Shown here one piece after another: positions 47,512-58,374 of a DNA stretch of 64,000 nucleotides; position 1 is the first letter of the stretch, and each line of letters opens with the position of its first letter. A program made the position numbers and the translations under genes. Under the pieces are notes generated by a model, which was given only the letters and a program-made list of their open reading frames with translations, was not told the DNA's origin and searched no databases. The stretch comes from Paulownia fortunei (lineage: Eukaryota > Streptophyta > Magnoliopsida > Lamiales > Paulowniaceae). The stretch covers positions 11,108,673 through 11,172,672 of the forward strand of contig CM033115.1 in NCBI GenBank assembly GCA_019321725.1, given 5' to 3'.

Positions 47512-48257
47512 CTTATTTCATAATATACTAATTTTCATATTAAATCTAGTGTGACATATTTTTTTCTATTATAGTTCAATCAATTTCAGTATAACTTTTT
47601 TTATAGGGGTGACCATAGTTTGATAAACCGATGGAATCAAATTGAAACTAAAAAATTTGGTATGTACCAAAGTCAAACAAAAAAATTCAATTTTGTATTT
47701 GATTTTTACTTTCTTAAAAATTTGGCATTCGATTTGTTTTTGATTTTTTATTTTGGTTTATCAAATTATACCTATAATCACATTTTAATTTTATAATTTT
47801 TATAAATAATTTTTATATTTTTAATTAATTTATACATTTTTTTTCTTATTCTTTACTTACCAGAATAAAAATAATTAATTCAAAATACAATTAGATTTTG
47901 TTATTTAAATTTGAACTATTTAATATTTTTATTTTTTAAAAAAATTATTTAACAAAATTATTAAATCAAAATATGAATACATAAATGAATACAAAAGAAG
48001 ATAAAAGGTAAAATAGTTATAAATATAATTTTCACACATGACACGTGTTTTGGAAAGATCAAACAAATAAAAATAGAGTTTGCCTTAAACTCATAGTGTT
48101 ATCTTCTTGTAATTATTCTAGAACCTCCTTAACCAATTAAATAAATAAGCATTATTTGTTTCAAAATTAAATAATTACTAAATTACATAACTACCATCAA
48201 AATTAATAATATTAAAAGAGTATTATAGTCGAATCAAAAATTAAAAGAAACATTAAT
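47512..48257 (+). repeat. Helitron 5'-region unit, copy C, right part
   Basis: Continues copy C after the LTR element. Shares 'ataggggtgaccatagt', 'gatggaatcaaat', 'accaaagtcaaacaaaaaaa' and 'gacacgtgttttggaaagat' with copies B and A. Its Helitron terminus (TATAATAGTATAGA) is missing and replaced by the inverted-repeat arm at 48258. Confidence 0.75.
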
Positions 48258-48425
48258 ATTCATGACTAATATTGAATCTTTTTGGGACCATGGGACTAAA
48301 CTTGCAAGACCTCCCTCAACTATAAGACTAAAGTGTATTTTCCTATATTTGAGAGATACAAAAATAATTACATCAATTGATAGAATATTTGATTCGTTTA
48401 ACATTTGTTTTCTCAAGCTACCCAT
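48258..48425. repeat. right arm of the ~168-bp inverted repeat
   Basis: Reverse complement of 38134-38302 with scattered changes. The plus-strand frame 48262-48552 and minus frame 48234-48425 overlap it and are not genes. Confidence 0.75.
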
Positions 48426-48559
48426 ATCTGAATTTTATATCATTTGTCAATTTGTTAATTGCTTCCGAAAACTTGTGAAAAATATATTTATAAATACTTT
48501 ACCTTTTATTTTCTCTTTTGTCCATTTATATATACATATTACTATTCAATGATTTTGTT

Positions 48560-48710
48560 AAATGAATTTTTAAAAATAAATAAATAACAAAATCTAATTG
48601 TATTTTAAATTTATTATTTTTAGTTTGGTAAGTTAAAAATAAGAAAATAGGTATGAAACTAATTAATAAATATAAAATAAAATATAACTATTATTTATAA
48701 AATTTTATAT
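48560..48710 (-). repeat. inverted fragment of the Helitron 5' unit
   Basis: Its reverse complement ('ttttataaataatagttata', 'cttatttttaacttaccaaa', 'ctaaaaataataaatttaaa', 'atacaattagattttgttat') matches 49030-49160 of copy B, so 48.56-49.16 kb could fold into a long hairpin. Confidence 0.65.
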
Positions 48711-49519
48711 AATTAGATTGAATATTGTGAGGTATATTTAGTTTATTTAAATAGACTTATTTCACAATAAACTAATTTTCATAATAAATCTAGTGTGTCA
48801 TATCTTGTTCTTTTCTAATCCAATCAATTTCAGTGTGACTTTTCATTATAGGGGTGACCATAGTTCGATACACAGATGGAATCAAATCGAAACTGAAAAA
48901 TTCAATATGCACCAAAGTCGAACAAAAAAATTCAATTTGATATTTGATTTTTACTTTCATAAACATTTAGTATTCGGTTTGATTTTAATTTTTTATTTTA
49001 GTTTATCAAATATACCGAAAATCACATTTTAATTTTTTCAATTTTTATAAATAATTTTTATATATTTAATTAATTTATACTTTTTTTTCTTATTCTTTAC
49101 TTACCAGACTAAAAATAATAAATTTAAAATACAATTAGATTTTATTATTTAAATTTGAACTATTTAATATTTTTAATTTTTTAAAAAAATTATTTAACAA
49201 AATTATTGAATCAAATATGAATATATAAATGGACACAAAAGAAAAATAAAAGATAAAGTAGTTATGAATATAATTTTCACACGACACGTGTTTTGAAAAG
49301 ATCAAACAAATGAAAATAGAGTTTGTCTTGGACTCTTAGTGTTCTCATATTGTAATTATTCTAGAACCTCATTAACCAATTAAATAAACAAGTATTATTT
49401 ATTCTAAAATTTCATAATTACTAAATTACATAACTACCATCAAAATTAATAATATTAAAAGGGTATTTCAGTCGAATCAAAATTTATAAGAAATATTCAT
49501 ACTTTTATAATAGTATAGA
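48711..49519 (+). repeat. Helitron 5'-region unit, copy B, with its own 5' terminus
   Basis: Contains the empty site of the LTR insertion (about 48730-48800) and ends 'acttttataatagtatag' + A at 49519, i.e. a Helitron 5' TC end on the minus strand. 48901-49519 is repeated as copy A (49521-50141). Confidence 0.75.
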
Positions 49520-50141
49520 TTCAATATGTACCAAAGTCGAACAAAAAAATTCAATTTGGTATTTGATTTACTTTCATAAAAATTCAGCATTCGGTTTGAT
49601 TTTAATTTTTTATTTTGGTTTATCAAACTATACCGAAAATCACATTTTAATTTTTATAATTTTTATAAATAATTTTTATATATTTAATTAATTTATACTT
49701 TTTATTCTTATTCTTTACTTATTAGACTAAAAATAATTAATTCAAAATACAATTAGATTTTATAATTTAAATTTGAACCATTTAATATTTTTAATTTTTT
49801 TTAAAAAAATATTTAACAAAATTATTGAATCAAATATGAATATATATAAATGGACACAAAAGAAAATAAAAGATAAATTAGTTATGAATATAATTTTCAC
49901 ACATGACACGTGTTTTGGAAAGATCAAACAAATGAAAATAGAGTTTATCTAGGACTCTTAGTATTTTCATCTTGTAATTATTGTAGAACCTCATTAACCA
50001 ATTAAATAAATAAGCATTATTTATTCTAAAATTTCATAATTACTAAATTAAATAACTACCATCAAAATTAATAATATTAAAAGGGTATTTTAGTCGAATC
50101 AGAATTTAAAAAAAACATTCATATTTTTATAATAGTATAGA
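49520..50141 (+). repeat. Helitron 5'-region unit, copy A, carrying the outer 5' terminus
   Basis: About 620 bp, starts 'tcaatatgtaccaaagtcga' and ends 'tatttttataatagtatag' + A at 50141. Follows copy B head to tail with no spacer. Confidence 0.78.
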
Positions 50142-50142
50142 T

Positions 50143-50202
50143 GTAGATATAGATATAGATAGATAGATGTAGATATAGAGAGAGATAGATATAGATATAT
50201 CA
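50143..50202 (+). repeat. GATA/GTAGATATA microsatellite
   Basis: Imperfect (GATA)n with GTAGATATA and GAGA interruptions, directly outside the Helitron 5' end, so it may be the target into which it inserted or a product of the end. Confidence 0.8.
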
Positions 50203-50940
50203 ACAGATTGATACTTTTAAGAATTTGTATTTTACATGTGGATAACAAAAAAAATTAATTGCTTCATTGACTAATACCCATTATTCTCCTTATTTTCATC
50301 AATATTACTGTTACATAATCTTTGAATTGATATTTAAAAAAAAAAAAACAATATTTAATCCCTGCCGTTGATGGACGACAGGACATCAACAAATTTTTAA
50401 AATTATGAACCGCATTAATCATTGAAAGAAGACAGTGTGACATTTGGACTCTCACTTTGCTTCACATCAACTAGGCATATAATCTTAATGAACTAATCAT
50501 TAACTATTTTAAGATTTTTCACAATAATTATGTAGTCTTACTAGTTCTAATTATCATGAACTGATTTAAGATTTTTGGTATTGTCTCCATTATTTTGAGG
50601 TGAAGTACATCAAATCATTGTATTAACCATATGGCAAGAACATTAATTTACCTTGTTAGCATGGTGCAATTTGTTCATCCTTCAGAGAAAAAGAAGTTCC
50701 AGAGAACCTTTGCAAAATTGAAGTATTTTTCATTGCTAGAAAATGTAAAATAGATAAACCAAAACTCTAGTATTTCTGGATTCACTTGATTCAACAACAC
50801 AACCCCTAGAATCTCTCTTTCTCTCTCTCTGCCTCTTTTTCAAGGATAAGTAATTCTAAAATAGGGGAAAACGAAAAAGGAATAAGAAATAGTATCCATA
50901 AATAGAAAGAAGTCCCCAAATTTGCTGACAGAAAATATCC
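50203..50940. other. intergenic, 3' of the acetyltransferase gene
   Basis: AT-rich, with a CT microsatellite at about 50813-50832. No gene recognised; open frames are short and unsupported. Confidence 0.5.
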
Positions 50941-50947
50941 ATTTATT
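50941..50947 (-). terminator. candidate polyadenylation signal
   Basis: Minus strand AATAAAT begins about 29 bases after the stop codon of the acetyltransferase gene, a plausible near-upstream element. Confidence 0.5.
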
Positions 50948-50975
50948 GAACCCACAATTACTTATGAAGAAAAGC

Positions 50976-51494
50976 TTACAAATAATCAGAATCAGTTGAT
51001 AACAAACTGAAAACAAGAACATCCTGAATGTTGCCTTTGAGATAAAAGTACTTTCTCAGCAATCCCTCCTTTGTGAATCCAGCTTTCTCCAACACTCTCT
51101 GTGAGGCCTTATTCTCCACATTAGCAAAAGCCTGCAGCCTTAATACTTCAGGGAAGTCCTTAAACACCTCAGGAATGGCCATTTTGACTGCTCTAGTAGT
51201 GATCCCTTGTCCCCAGTATTCTACTGCTATTGCATAGCCCATGTCGGCTCGACACCTGTCGTCTCCGGACCCCGGAAACACGCCCACGAAACCAATGGAA
51301 CGATTATCGATGCATATTGATCGTCGCCAAGGGTGGGGTATGCAAACTTGTTCAATGAAAGTCAAGGCCTCCTCTTTGGATGTCAAAGTTTTCCATCTTC
51401 CTGACCTTGTCACTCGATCGTCGCCCGCCCACTTTAGCAAATCGTCTGCGTCCCATAGCTTGAAAGGGCGCAAAGTAATGCACGATGGATCCAT
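50976..51494 (-). CDS. GNAT-family N-acetyltransferase (RimJ/RimL-type)
   Basis: Intact single-exon frame of 172 codons, minus strand. GNAT enzymes move an acetyl group from acetyl-CoA to an amine. Residues: MDPSCITLRPFKLWDADDLL (strand 1 and helix 1), RSICIDNRSIGFVGV, then MGYAIAVEYWGQGITTRAVK holding the acetyl-CoA loop G-Q-G-I (Q/RxxGxG/A form), and ANVENKASQRVLEKAGFTKE-GLLRKYF near the C-terminus (typical Acetyltransf_3 end). Length fits the small plant clade of RimJ-like proteins. The coding part is clearly GC-richer than its flanks. ATG at 51494 is the first Met and matches the family's start. Substrate unknown; probably cytosolic or nuclear, as no targeting peptide is evident. The overlapping plus-strand frame 51241-51513 is a shadow. 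Confidence 0.93.
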   Translation of the reverse strand: MDPSCITLRPFKLWDADDLLKWAGDDRVTRSGRWKTLTSKEEALTFIEQVCIPHPWRRSICIDNRSIGFVGVFPGSGDDRCRADMGYAIAVEYWGQGITTRAVKMAIPEVFKDFPEVLRLQAFANVENKASQRVLEKAGFTKEGLLRKYFYLKGNIQDVLVFSLLSTDSDYL

Positions 51495-52582
51495 TGATAT
51501 ATTGTTGATATAATCACTTCTGCAAAAATTTGATCAGTTCTCTCTTGTATTTTGATGAGGATTTTATTTAGTCTTGTGGACAATGTTGGAAGGTTTCTTA
51601 ATACAGTGGACATAAGAAATAAGTAATTTTTTATTTTTTTTTAGGATATGGTTTATGTGAAAAGTTGTATTTTTATTTTTTTTTCTCATAATGGAAGATA
51701 AAATAAAAGATGTAGGGTTAGTCCATGGATGGATGTACTGGGGGGTTAAGAGGGACTTGGGCCCTTCACGATTTGGTATATCATATTTATTTTATTTTCT
51801 GTGGTTCGTTGTACCATAAAGTCCAATTTCTCTATCTCATGCTCAAGAAATGTGGGACTATTCCATGATTTGATCAGGGTTGGGGTGAAGGGAATTTTGG
51901 CCTTGGTTAGATCAAGATTTGGCAGATCTTATATAAGTCCACAAACTTGTGCACTTGCGTAGATGGTTAGATCAAACAATTATATTATACAAGATAACAC
52001 AATAAGTGTTTCGCTATTAGCATGATACTAATTTTGATATGAAAGTACCTAATGCAGATAATAATTTTTCATTTTTTAAGTTGATTTTATATCAACTGAT
52101 AGAAGTCAAAATTTGTGTCCAATTCATGTTTTTTTTTTTTTGTTTGTTAAATTATAATGTTTTAATAGTCTCGGAGCACAAGATTTAGTGCTTTATTGTT
52201 TTTCCAAGGCATGATGTAGAGAAGAATGATGGGCATACAAATTCCGCAAATTCCGACTTGAATTTGTAAAGGTTAAAATATCATACACTTGATTTCTCTA
52301 TCTTACGCTAAAGAAAATACACTTAAAACTAAGCAAATTAAAAATTGCCCAAAAAATATAGTTTACTTGTTTGCAACTCTGCTTCTTAAATGTTTGATTT
52401 CATTTAATACACAGCTAAAGAATAGGTTGGATTACAGATAAAATTTGTTATATCGTGCACCCGTACGACAAACTTTTGTTGTGGTTTGTTTATGTTTCAG
52501 TAACTGAGAGTAAGTTTGATTACACTTTTATATCTTGTATGTCGAAATAAATAAAGTAGATTGAATTTCTATATATAGTTAA
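51495..52582. other. upstream region of the acetyltransferase gene, intergenic
   Basis: Minus-strand ACTAAATAAAATCC (about 51580-51565) is a weak TATA candidate about 75 bases from the ATG. The rest to the copia LTR is AT-rich with a T-run at 52129-52141 and no recognised gene. Confidence 0.45.
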
Positions 52583-52812
52583 TGATAAGAAAATTGATTT
52601 GCTTCCATTTTTACTTTATTCAGCATTGATATTTATTCCTTTAGGTTTGATTTATTTTCTTTTCTAATGAAACACTATTTTGTTAGTTATTTTTTGAGAC
52701 AATCTTTATATTTATTATTTTACCTTTTTTTTAAACAATGAATACTATATAAGTGAGTCATTGTTCAATGAAAAGATTATACTATATTTTCTTTACTCTC
52801 TAAATCTCCACA
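52583..52812 (+). repeat. 5' LTR of the short copia element
   Basis: TGATAAGAAAATTGATTT ... AAATCTCCACA, 230 bp. 'tgatatttattcctttagg' and 'caatctttatatttattatt' recur in the 3' LTR. 'actatataagtgagtc' (about 52744-52759) resembles a TATA box. Confidence 0.82.
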
Positions 52813-52830
52813 TGGGATATGAGCAGGTTC
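52813..52830 (+). other. primer-binding site
   Basis: TGGGATATGAGCAGGTTC abuts the LTR end; it resembles the initiator Met site TGGTATCAGAGCAGGTT with a few changes. Confidence 0.6.
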
Positions 52831-53854
52831 TAGGCATACTTCATTTTGCTTTCACCTTTATCATAGCACGATGTCCATTGCATGCATTTAATTCTTTGAT
52901 TACACATTAATAATGGTACCGTGAAGCTTTTCGTATCACCACGCACGATGTATCATTCTTTACATCCTTTATTGCTATCTACAAAATAGTTTTGCCTAAA
53001 TCATGCATCAAGTCATGTAGCTAGTAGATAGAAGATTTGAAAAAATGTTTGACCTCCATAGTTTCAACTGAACACTTCAATCAAAATCCCCATGTTCAAC
53101 TTGAGGGGGAATATTAAGAATCGAGAATTAATTATTTGATATAATTGCACAATTATTTGGTTTTGGATTGATTTCTTTCTTTTTTTTTTATTTCTTCACG
53201 TCTTACTCACTACATAAGTAGGCGTCTGGTGTAATATCAAATTAAAAGATAAATAAAAATATTAAGGCCCTATGGGCATTTTATCCTTGGATATAGGTTA
53301 AATGGGTGAACCACGTTATATCTTTCTATTCTGCTATCTCTCTTCAATTTTTCTTATAATTCAAAATTCAAAATCATATCATGAGGGAACCCTAAGTCCC
53401 CTTTCCCATGTTCATATTACCATAGTTGCCGACCTTCTACCCTTTTCCCATCATCAACTATGACCGCCAGCACCAATCACATTAATATCCCTAATTACCA
53501 CTACCCCACCCACCTTAGGACCTATCTTGGTCATTGCCAATGGTGTCAGGCTTAATGTCATATAATTCTACAGTGTCTAGTGTTCTACCAATTACAACAT
53601 AATCTCTAATCACCACTATTGCTCCACCCATCTTTCCTGTGGCCATCTCGCCCATTGGTGCCTTACCAAGCACAAGCTCACCTTGCTATTGCTCCTACTC
53701 TAATCTCTCCTAGTTAGCTTAAAAGTAGTGCTTCCCACCATGTTACCACTAATCTTGGCCACCTCTCACTCCATATCCCCTATGATAGATCCGACGACAT
53801 TATGACCGGTGATGGCACAGGTCTCTCTATCACCTACACTAGTTCACACTCTTT
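52831..53854 (+). pseudogene. copia leader and gag/protease-proximal remnant
   Basis: 52831-53380 is leader without recognised domains. From about 53385 the sequence is richer in C and reads in broken frames as a Ser/Thr/Pro-rich copia segment, finishing YDRSDDIMTGDGTGLSITYT-like text (about 53780-53850), the GNGxGLPI stretch of copia protease. Stops occur every few tens of codons. Confidence 0.6.
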
Positions 53855-53859
53855 CCCCA

Positions 53860-56798
53860 TGTAACACCCCCCAACACTAAATATAGATATTGGTATTGCA
53901 ATAATTTTGATAATATAGCACATGTGTATGCATGTGTGTATATATATATTTACGTTTATCAAATGTAGCATATTAAGAAACAGTATTTTCACACATATAA
54001 CCCTTTATATAGAAAAATCACCATTTATACAAAAATACAACACTCATCACAGTCACGCTATTCTCAAGTTGATTTACTATCAAAATTTAAGAGTTATATA
54101 GGACACGACATCCCAAAGTTATAATACGAGAGACTCAAAAATAAAAATAATAGTCTTTACTTTCGGAAGAAGTAAGGACATTTTGCATCTTGTAGCCCTT
54201 TATGTATAGTCAGCAATTTACGTAATAATAATGAATATAAAAATTAGAATATGTCCGCAACACAACCCAACAGGTCGTCATTCATGTATACTGATCCTCA
54301 GAACCTGTAAGAACCCCAACAGCTTGCCCAGTAAGTCCATAGTATCAAGTATCACCAGCCTCACCTAAAATGCATAAACTATATGAGCTAACGCTAAGCA
54401 AATAAAGATTATACATGTCAAAGAATAATCAATAATATCAAGTCATGCATCTCAAAATGCTATGCCCACAATGTAATTCCATACATCAAAATATTTCTCT
54501 CAAAATTATTTCTTTCTTGGACCCCTGACCAATGCTACTATCCTATGTACCGGAAAAGAGCTCTGCATAATGCCATAATCCAATGGCCAATAATTATAAA
54601 AGCATGCAAATCCATGCACATTCGTACGCATGCAAATCCATGCATGCTTCGGTGCACTAGTAGTGGTCAGTAAAATATTTCTCTTTCTCAAAATTATAAT
54701 GTGCAATGCAAGATTTATCACAATGCTCGTATATAATGCATGCACGTGTCAATGATAATGCCCATGTATGTATGCTCAATTGAGAGCCCTCTACTATGCA
54801 CATATAATTTATGATATTACATATAATTCACACATTTACTATGTCTATGCATTGTAGTTGCAAATGAATCTTTACTTACCTTTGATCGGTTGTGTGTTAC
54901 TTCTAGGTTTCTTAAATATTACTCCCTAACCCTAGATGTGAAACAATCTATAAAAATACAAGATATCAATCACCATATTCAATTAACAAGTTCATTATAC
55001 CTAATATAGTATAAAGATCTTGAATCTTAATTTAACTAAACAACCTCACCACTTAGAAACTATAATCAAATACAACCTTCTACGTACCTTTGTTCCACAT
55101 CTTAAATATATACTAACTTCACTTAATTGATGTATTATAACTCTTACAACATTTTCCTAAATATTAGGGATCAAATGCACCACATCTATGCTGGAACATG
55201 TTAATGAACTAAATGGGACAGATTCACCACTTCACATTTTCTTACTGCCACATTAATTTGCATGATGATTTTGACACCTTTAGACATATTCATTCACTCC
55301 ACAATTTTTATCACACTTATATAACATCAAAAAAAATGTAACCATATCATAGAATGGCTAAAACTCATGGATATAGCTTCCCCAGTTCAACTACTTTCAC
55401 AGCATACTAAAACAGATTTTTCCTACCGTAACAGTTTTACGCACTTCATGACATTAATGGTTTTGGCACCCTTAAGTCTATTCAATCATTCTTAAATTTT
55501 CACCACACTTATATAACATATAAAAAGAGATAATCAGGTCATATCCTTGCCAAAACTAATGGATTTAATATTGTAAAACTAGTCCACTTCACATAGGACA
55601 GAATTTAAAATTCAATAGTGATGGTTTTGAGCATCTCTTTATCATGCCCTATTTCAATTTCTAACCGATGAAAATTTATTCAATACTCTTAATACATATA
55701 TAAACATGTATGTGATGATAATTACAGGTTTTATTCAACATATCATACACTTTTGAAGTCTAAAATACAAGAAAACAGTAAAGTGACAGTTTCTGCCACA
55801 AATATTTCCTATTAAGTGTTTGTCAATAAAAACCTTTTTTTTGTGCACCAAAGTCTAACTAAAAACTTCCTAACACTTTTATAAGAGATATTGAAAGCTT
55901 AATAAACAATAAAACCATTTAGAATAATCTGAAAACCAAAGGCAAATTCGTAGATAAGTGTTACTAATGCAGATTTTGAGGTTAAACTTGATGGTAATCA
56001 CTTCTCCTTTGCTTTTCTTGCTTTTATTTCAACTTGGAATCAATTTGGAGCACTTGGACACCTTAAGGTGTGTGTTTGAAAGATGAAAATGGCTGAAATG
56101 AAGGTCTGGTCATGGCTTAAGGGTGAAGGGTTTGAGGTGTTAGCTTGAGATATTAGTTTAAGTTTAATAAGAAAGCATGAGGTGGCAAAGCTTGAGGTGG
56201 CATATAATGGTATAATCTGATTTTCTCCCTTATCTTGCAGACCTAATCTTGTGTGTCTCATATATTCTTATTTGGTTGCAACTATCTTAGTCACCATTCA
56301 TTTCCATAGGTAATTCCTATGTTCGTTCATTCGATCTCCAAATCGATTAACATCCGATTCTTAAATGATTGTCTAGTTTGCATTTCTAAAATCATATGCA
56401 TATATGGATCTTGTATTATGACACTTAAATCACATTATATCATGTCCAATATTCCAAGTATATTAATCCATGGATGTATACTTTTAAAATACCTTGACCT
56501 AATTAAATCGAATCATATAAACTTACTAGTAACACCTTTAACACTTCCAAAATTATAACATATAACCTATGAATATCCAATATATCAACCAATCTATTCT
56601 TTTTCTTATTTAAATATAGAATTTCTTAATTAGGTTATAAGATGTCAACTACTTATATCATGTGATAGCATTAGAGGTCTAATAATTAAGAATGCTATAT
56701 AAGATGCCATGTAAATATTAATGCAAATTAGTATATAAGTAGCATGTAATGCATTAATCACATTGGTCAAGTGAGTTGTGAGAGGTTAGGGTATCACA
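53860..56798 (-). repeat. solo LTR (2939 bp) with perfect target duplication CCCCA
   Basis: Plus-strand ends TGTAACACCCC ... GGTATCACA. Flanking CCCCA occurs at 53855-53859 and 56799-56803. It aligns in reverse with the LTRs of 38490-47511. No internal element sequence, so it formed by recombination between the two LTRs of a full insertion. Frames inside (54506-54745, 56040-56261, 56319-56558) are not genes. Confidence 0.93.
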
Positions 56799-56803
56799 CC
56801 CCA

Positions 56804-57560
56804 CCCCCTCACCACACAAATATTCCATCATGGTGACCTTGAACCCATAATTGTGACTCAAGCCATCAAAGTTCCTAAGTTGTATCAGTCCATGTTTGAT
56901 GAATATGGTGCTCTAGTTTGGAATAGCACTTTAGGACTTGTTCCCCCTTATCCTACTTACAATTTAGTTGGATGCAAGTGGATTTTTCACACTAAACATT
57001 TACCTCAAGGTTCCATTGATAGGTATAAAGCTCGCTTACTTGTCAAAGGATTTCATCAGTGCCCTAGCATTGATTATCATGATACATTCAATCCCATCGT
57101 CAAACCTACCAGTGTTCGCCTTATCTTTAACCTTGTTGTCAGTCGTGGTTGGTCTTTTCACCAACTCGATGTCAATAATGATTTTCTCCAGGGTACTCTC
57201 TCTTTACGATGGTATCTTTATCATCCAACCCCTATGTTTTCTTGACCAAGATTATCCCTACCATGTTTGTAAGCTTCGCTAGGCTCTCTGTAGATTGAAA
57301 CAGGCTCCTCATGATTGGTATCAATGAGTTATGCCACTTTCTCGTCAATGTTGGCTTTATTAATTCTAATACCGACACATCCCCATTTGTCCTCCACCAT
57401 GGTGATATATTCATCTATCTTCTGGTTTATGTTGATAATATTATCATTATAGGGAGTAGTGATGATGTTGTTCACCATTTCATCTGATTGTTGGCCCAAA
57501 GTTTTTCCTTGAAAGATTTGGGTCCACTACACTTTCTCAGGGTTGAGGTTACTCCCTATC
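56804..57560 (+). pseudogene. copia reverse transcriptase
   Basis: The frame 56853-57245 reads NLVGCKWIFHTKHLPQGSID, RYKARLLVKGFHQCPSIDY, FNPIVKPTSVRLIFNLVVS and HQLDVNNDFLQGTL (first catalytic Asp), then breaks. Downstream frames give LCRLKQAPHDWY, LVYVDNIIII (YVDD box changed to YVDN, about 57425-57450) and LKDLGPLHFL-like text. A catalytic Asp is lost. Confidence 0.88.
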
Positions 57561-58362
57561 GTCATGGGTTCCTCCTATCTTAACACCGCTATATTTCTAA
57601 TCTTCTTACTCATACTCGTATGTTAGCTTCTAAGTCTTTTCCTACTCTATTTACAACTTATCCTATTCTTTTAATTAATTATGCGACTACTTTTTCTGAT
57701 CTGTCTGAGTATCGACCTATTGTCAAAAGTCTATATTATTTATCTCTCACCCGATCGGACATTACCTTATCATCAATAAGCTCTCTCAATTTATGCACCG
57801 TCCCATAATTGATCACTGAATTGTTGTTAAACGTATATTATTTTACCTATGTGGCAGCTTGAATCATGGTATATTGCTCTATAAAAATTCCCCTCTTTCA
57901 TTACATGCTTTATCCAATATTAATTGGGTAGGTAACAATGATGTATTTACTTCCATGGGGGCATATCTTGTTTACCTTGGCCTTAATCCCATTTCCTAGA
58001 GTTCCAACACAGTACAATTACTCTCTTCTGTACTAAAGCTAAATATCATTCTATAGCTACTACTGCTGCAGAATTTCCCAAGATCTACTCTTTTCTGATG
58101 AACCTTGGTTTCTTCCTTCCTCAATAACTGGTTATCTATTGTGATAATATTAGTGCTACACATTTGTGTTCAAATATGGTATATCACTCTTGCATGAAAT
58201 ATGTTGCTCTTGATTCATTTGTGAACAAGTACAAAGTGGTGCTCTCCGAGATACTCACATCTTCTCTAATGATCAACTGGCGTATGCACTTAACAAACTG
58301 CTTCCTCGCAGTCGTTTTCTCTTCATGAAGGCCAAGATTGGATTCTTCTCTTAGAGCTCCAT
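57561..58362 (+). pseudogene. copia RNase H
   Basis: Broken-frame fragments in order: LSEYRPIVKSLYYLSLTRSD (57690-57760), SLHALSNINWVGNNDVFTSM (first Asp of RNase H replaced by Asn in NWVG), then VIYCDNISATHLCSN and YVALDSFVNKY (58135-58230). The order and spacing match the copia pol C-terminus. Confidence 0.8.
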
Positions 58363-58374
58363 CTTGTGGGGCCA
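58363..58374 (+). other. polypurine tract
   Basis: TTGTGGGGCCA directly before the 3' LTR; copia elements usually carry a G-rich tract after the 'agctccatctt' phrase seen here. Confidence 0.6.

Larger units (their letters stand above)
34536..50141 (-). mobile_element. Helitron (~6.6 kb) carrying a nested 9.0 kb LTR retrotransposon
   Basis: Minus strand starts TCTATACTATTATAAAAATA at 50141 (canonical plant Helitron 5' TC end) and ends GTTAGTTACTAG at 34536 (CTRR end) with a perfect palindrome just inside. Flanking bases on the minus strand are A and T, the expected insertion site. A PIF1-type helicase in the same orientation lies near the 3' end. Taking out 38490-47511 leaves about 6.6 kb, a reasonable autonomous size. 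No Rep/HUH domain was recognised. Because extra 5' ends exist (49519), the pairing of these termini is inference. Confidence 0.72.

Noticed and set aside
38134..48425. Terminal inverted repeats of a classical DNA transposon
   Set aside because: No transposase and no target duplication seen outside the arms; the arms lie within a Helitron repeat unit.
51241..51513. Plus-strand ORF opposite the acetyltransferase
   Set aside because: Antisense shadow of a well supported coding frame, without homology.
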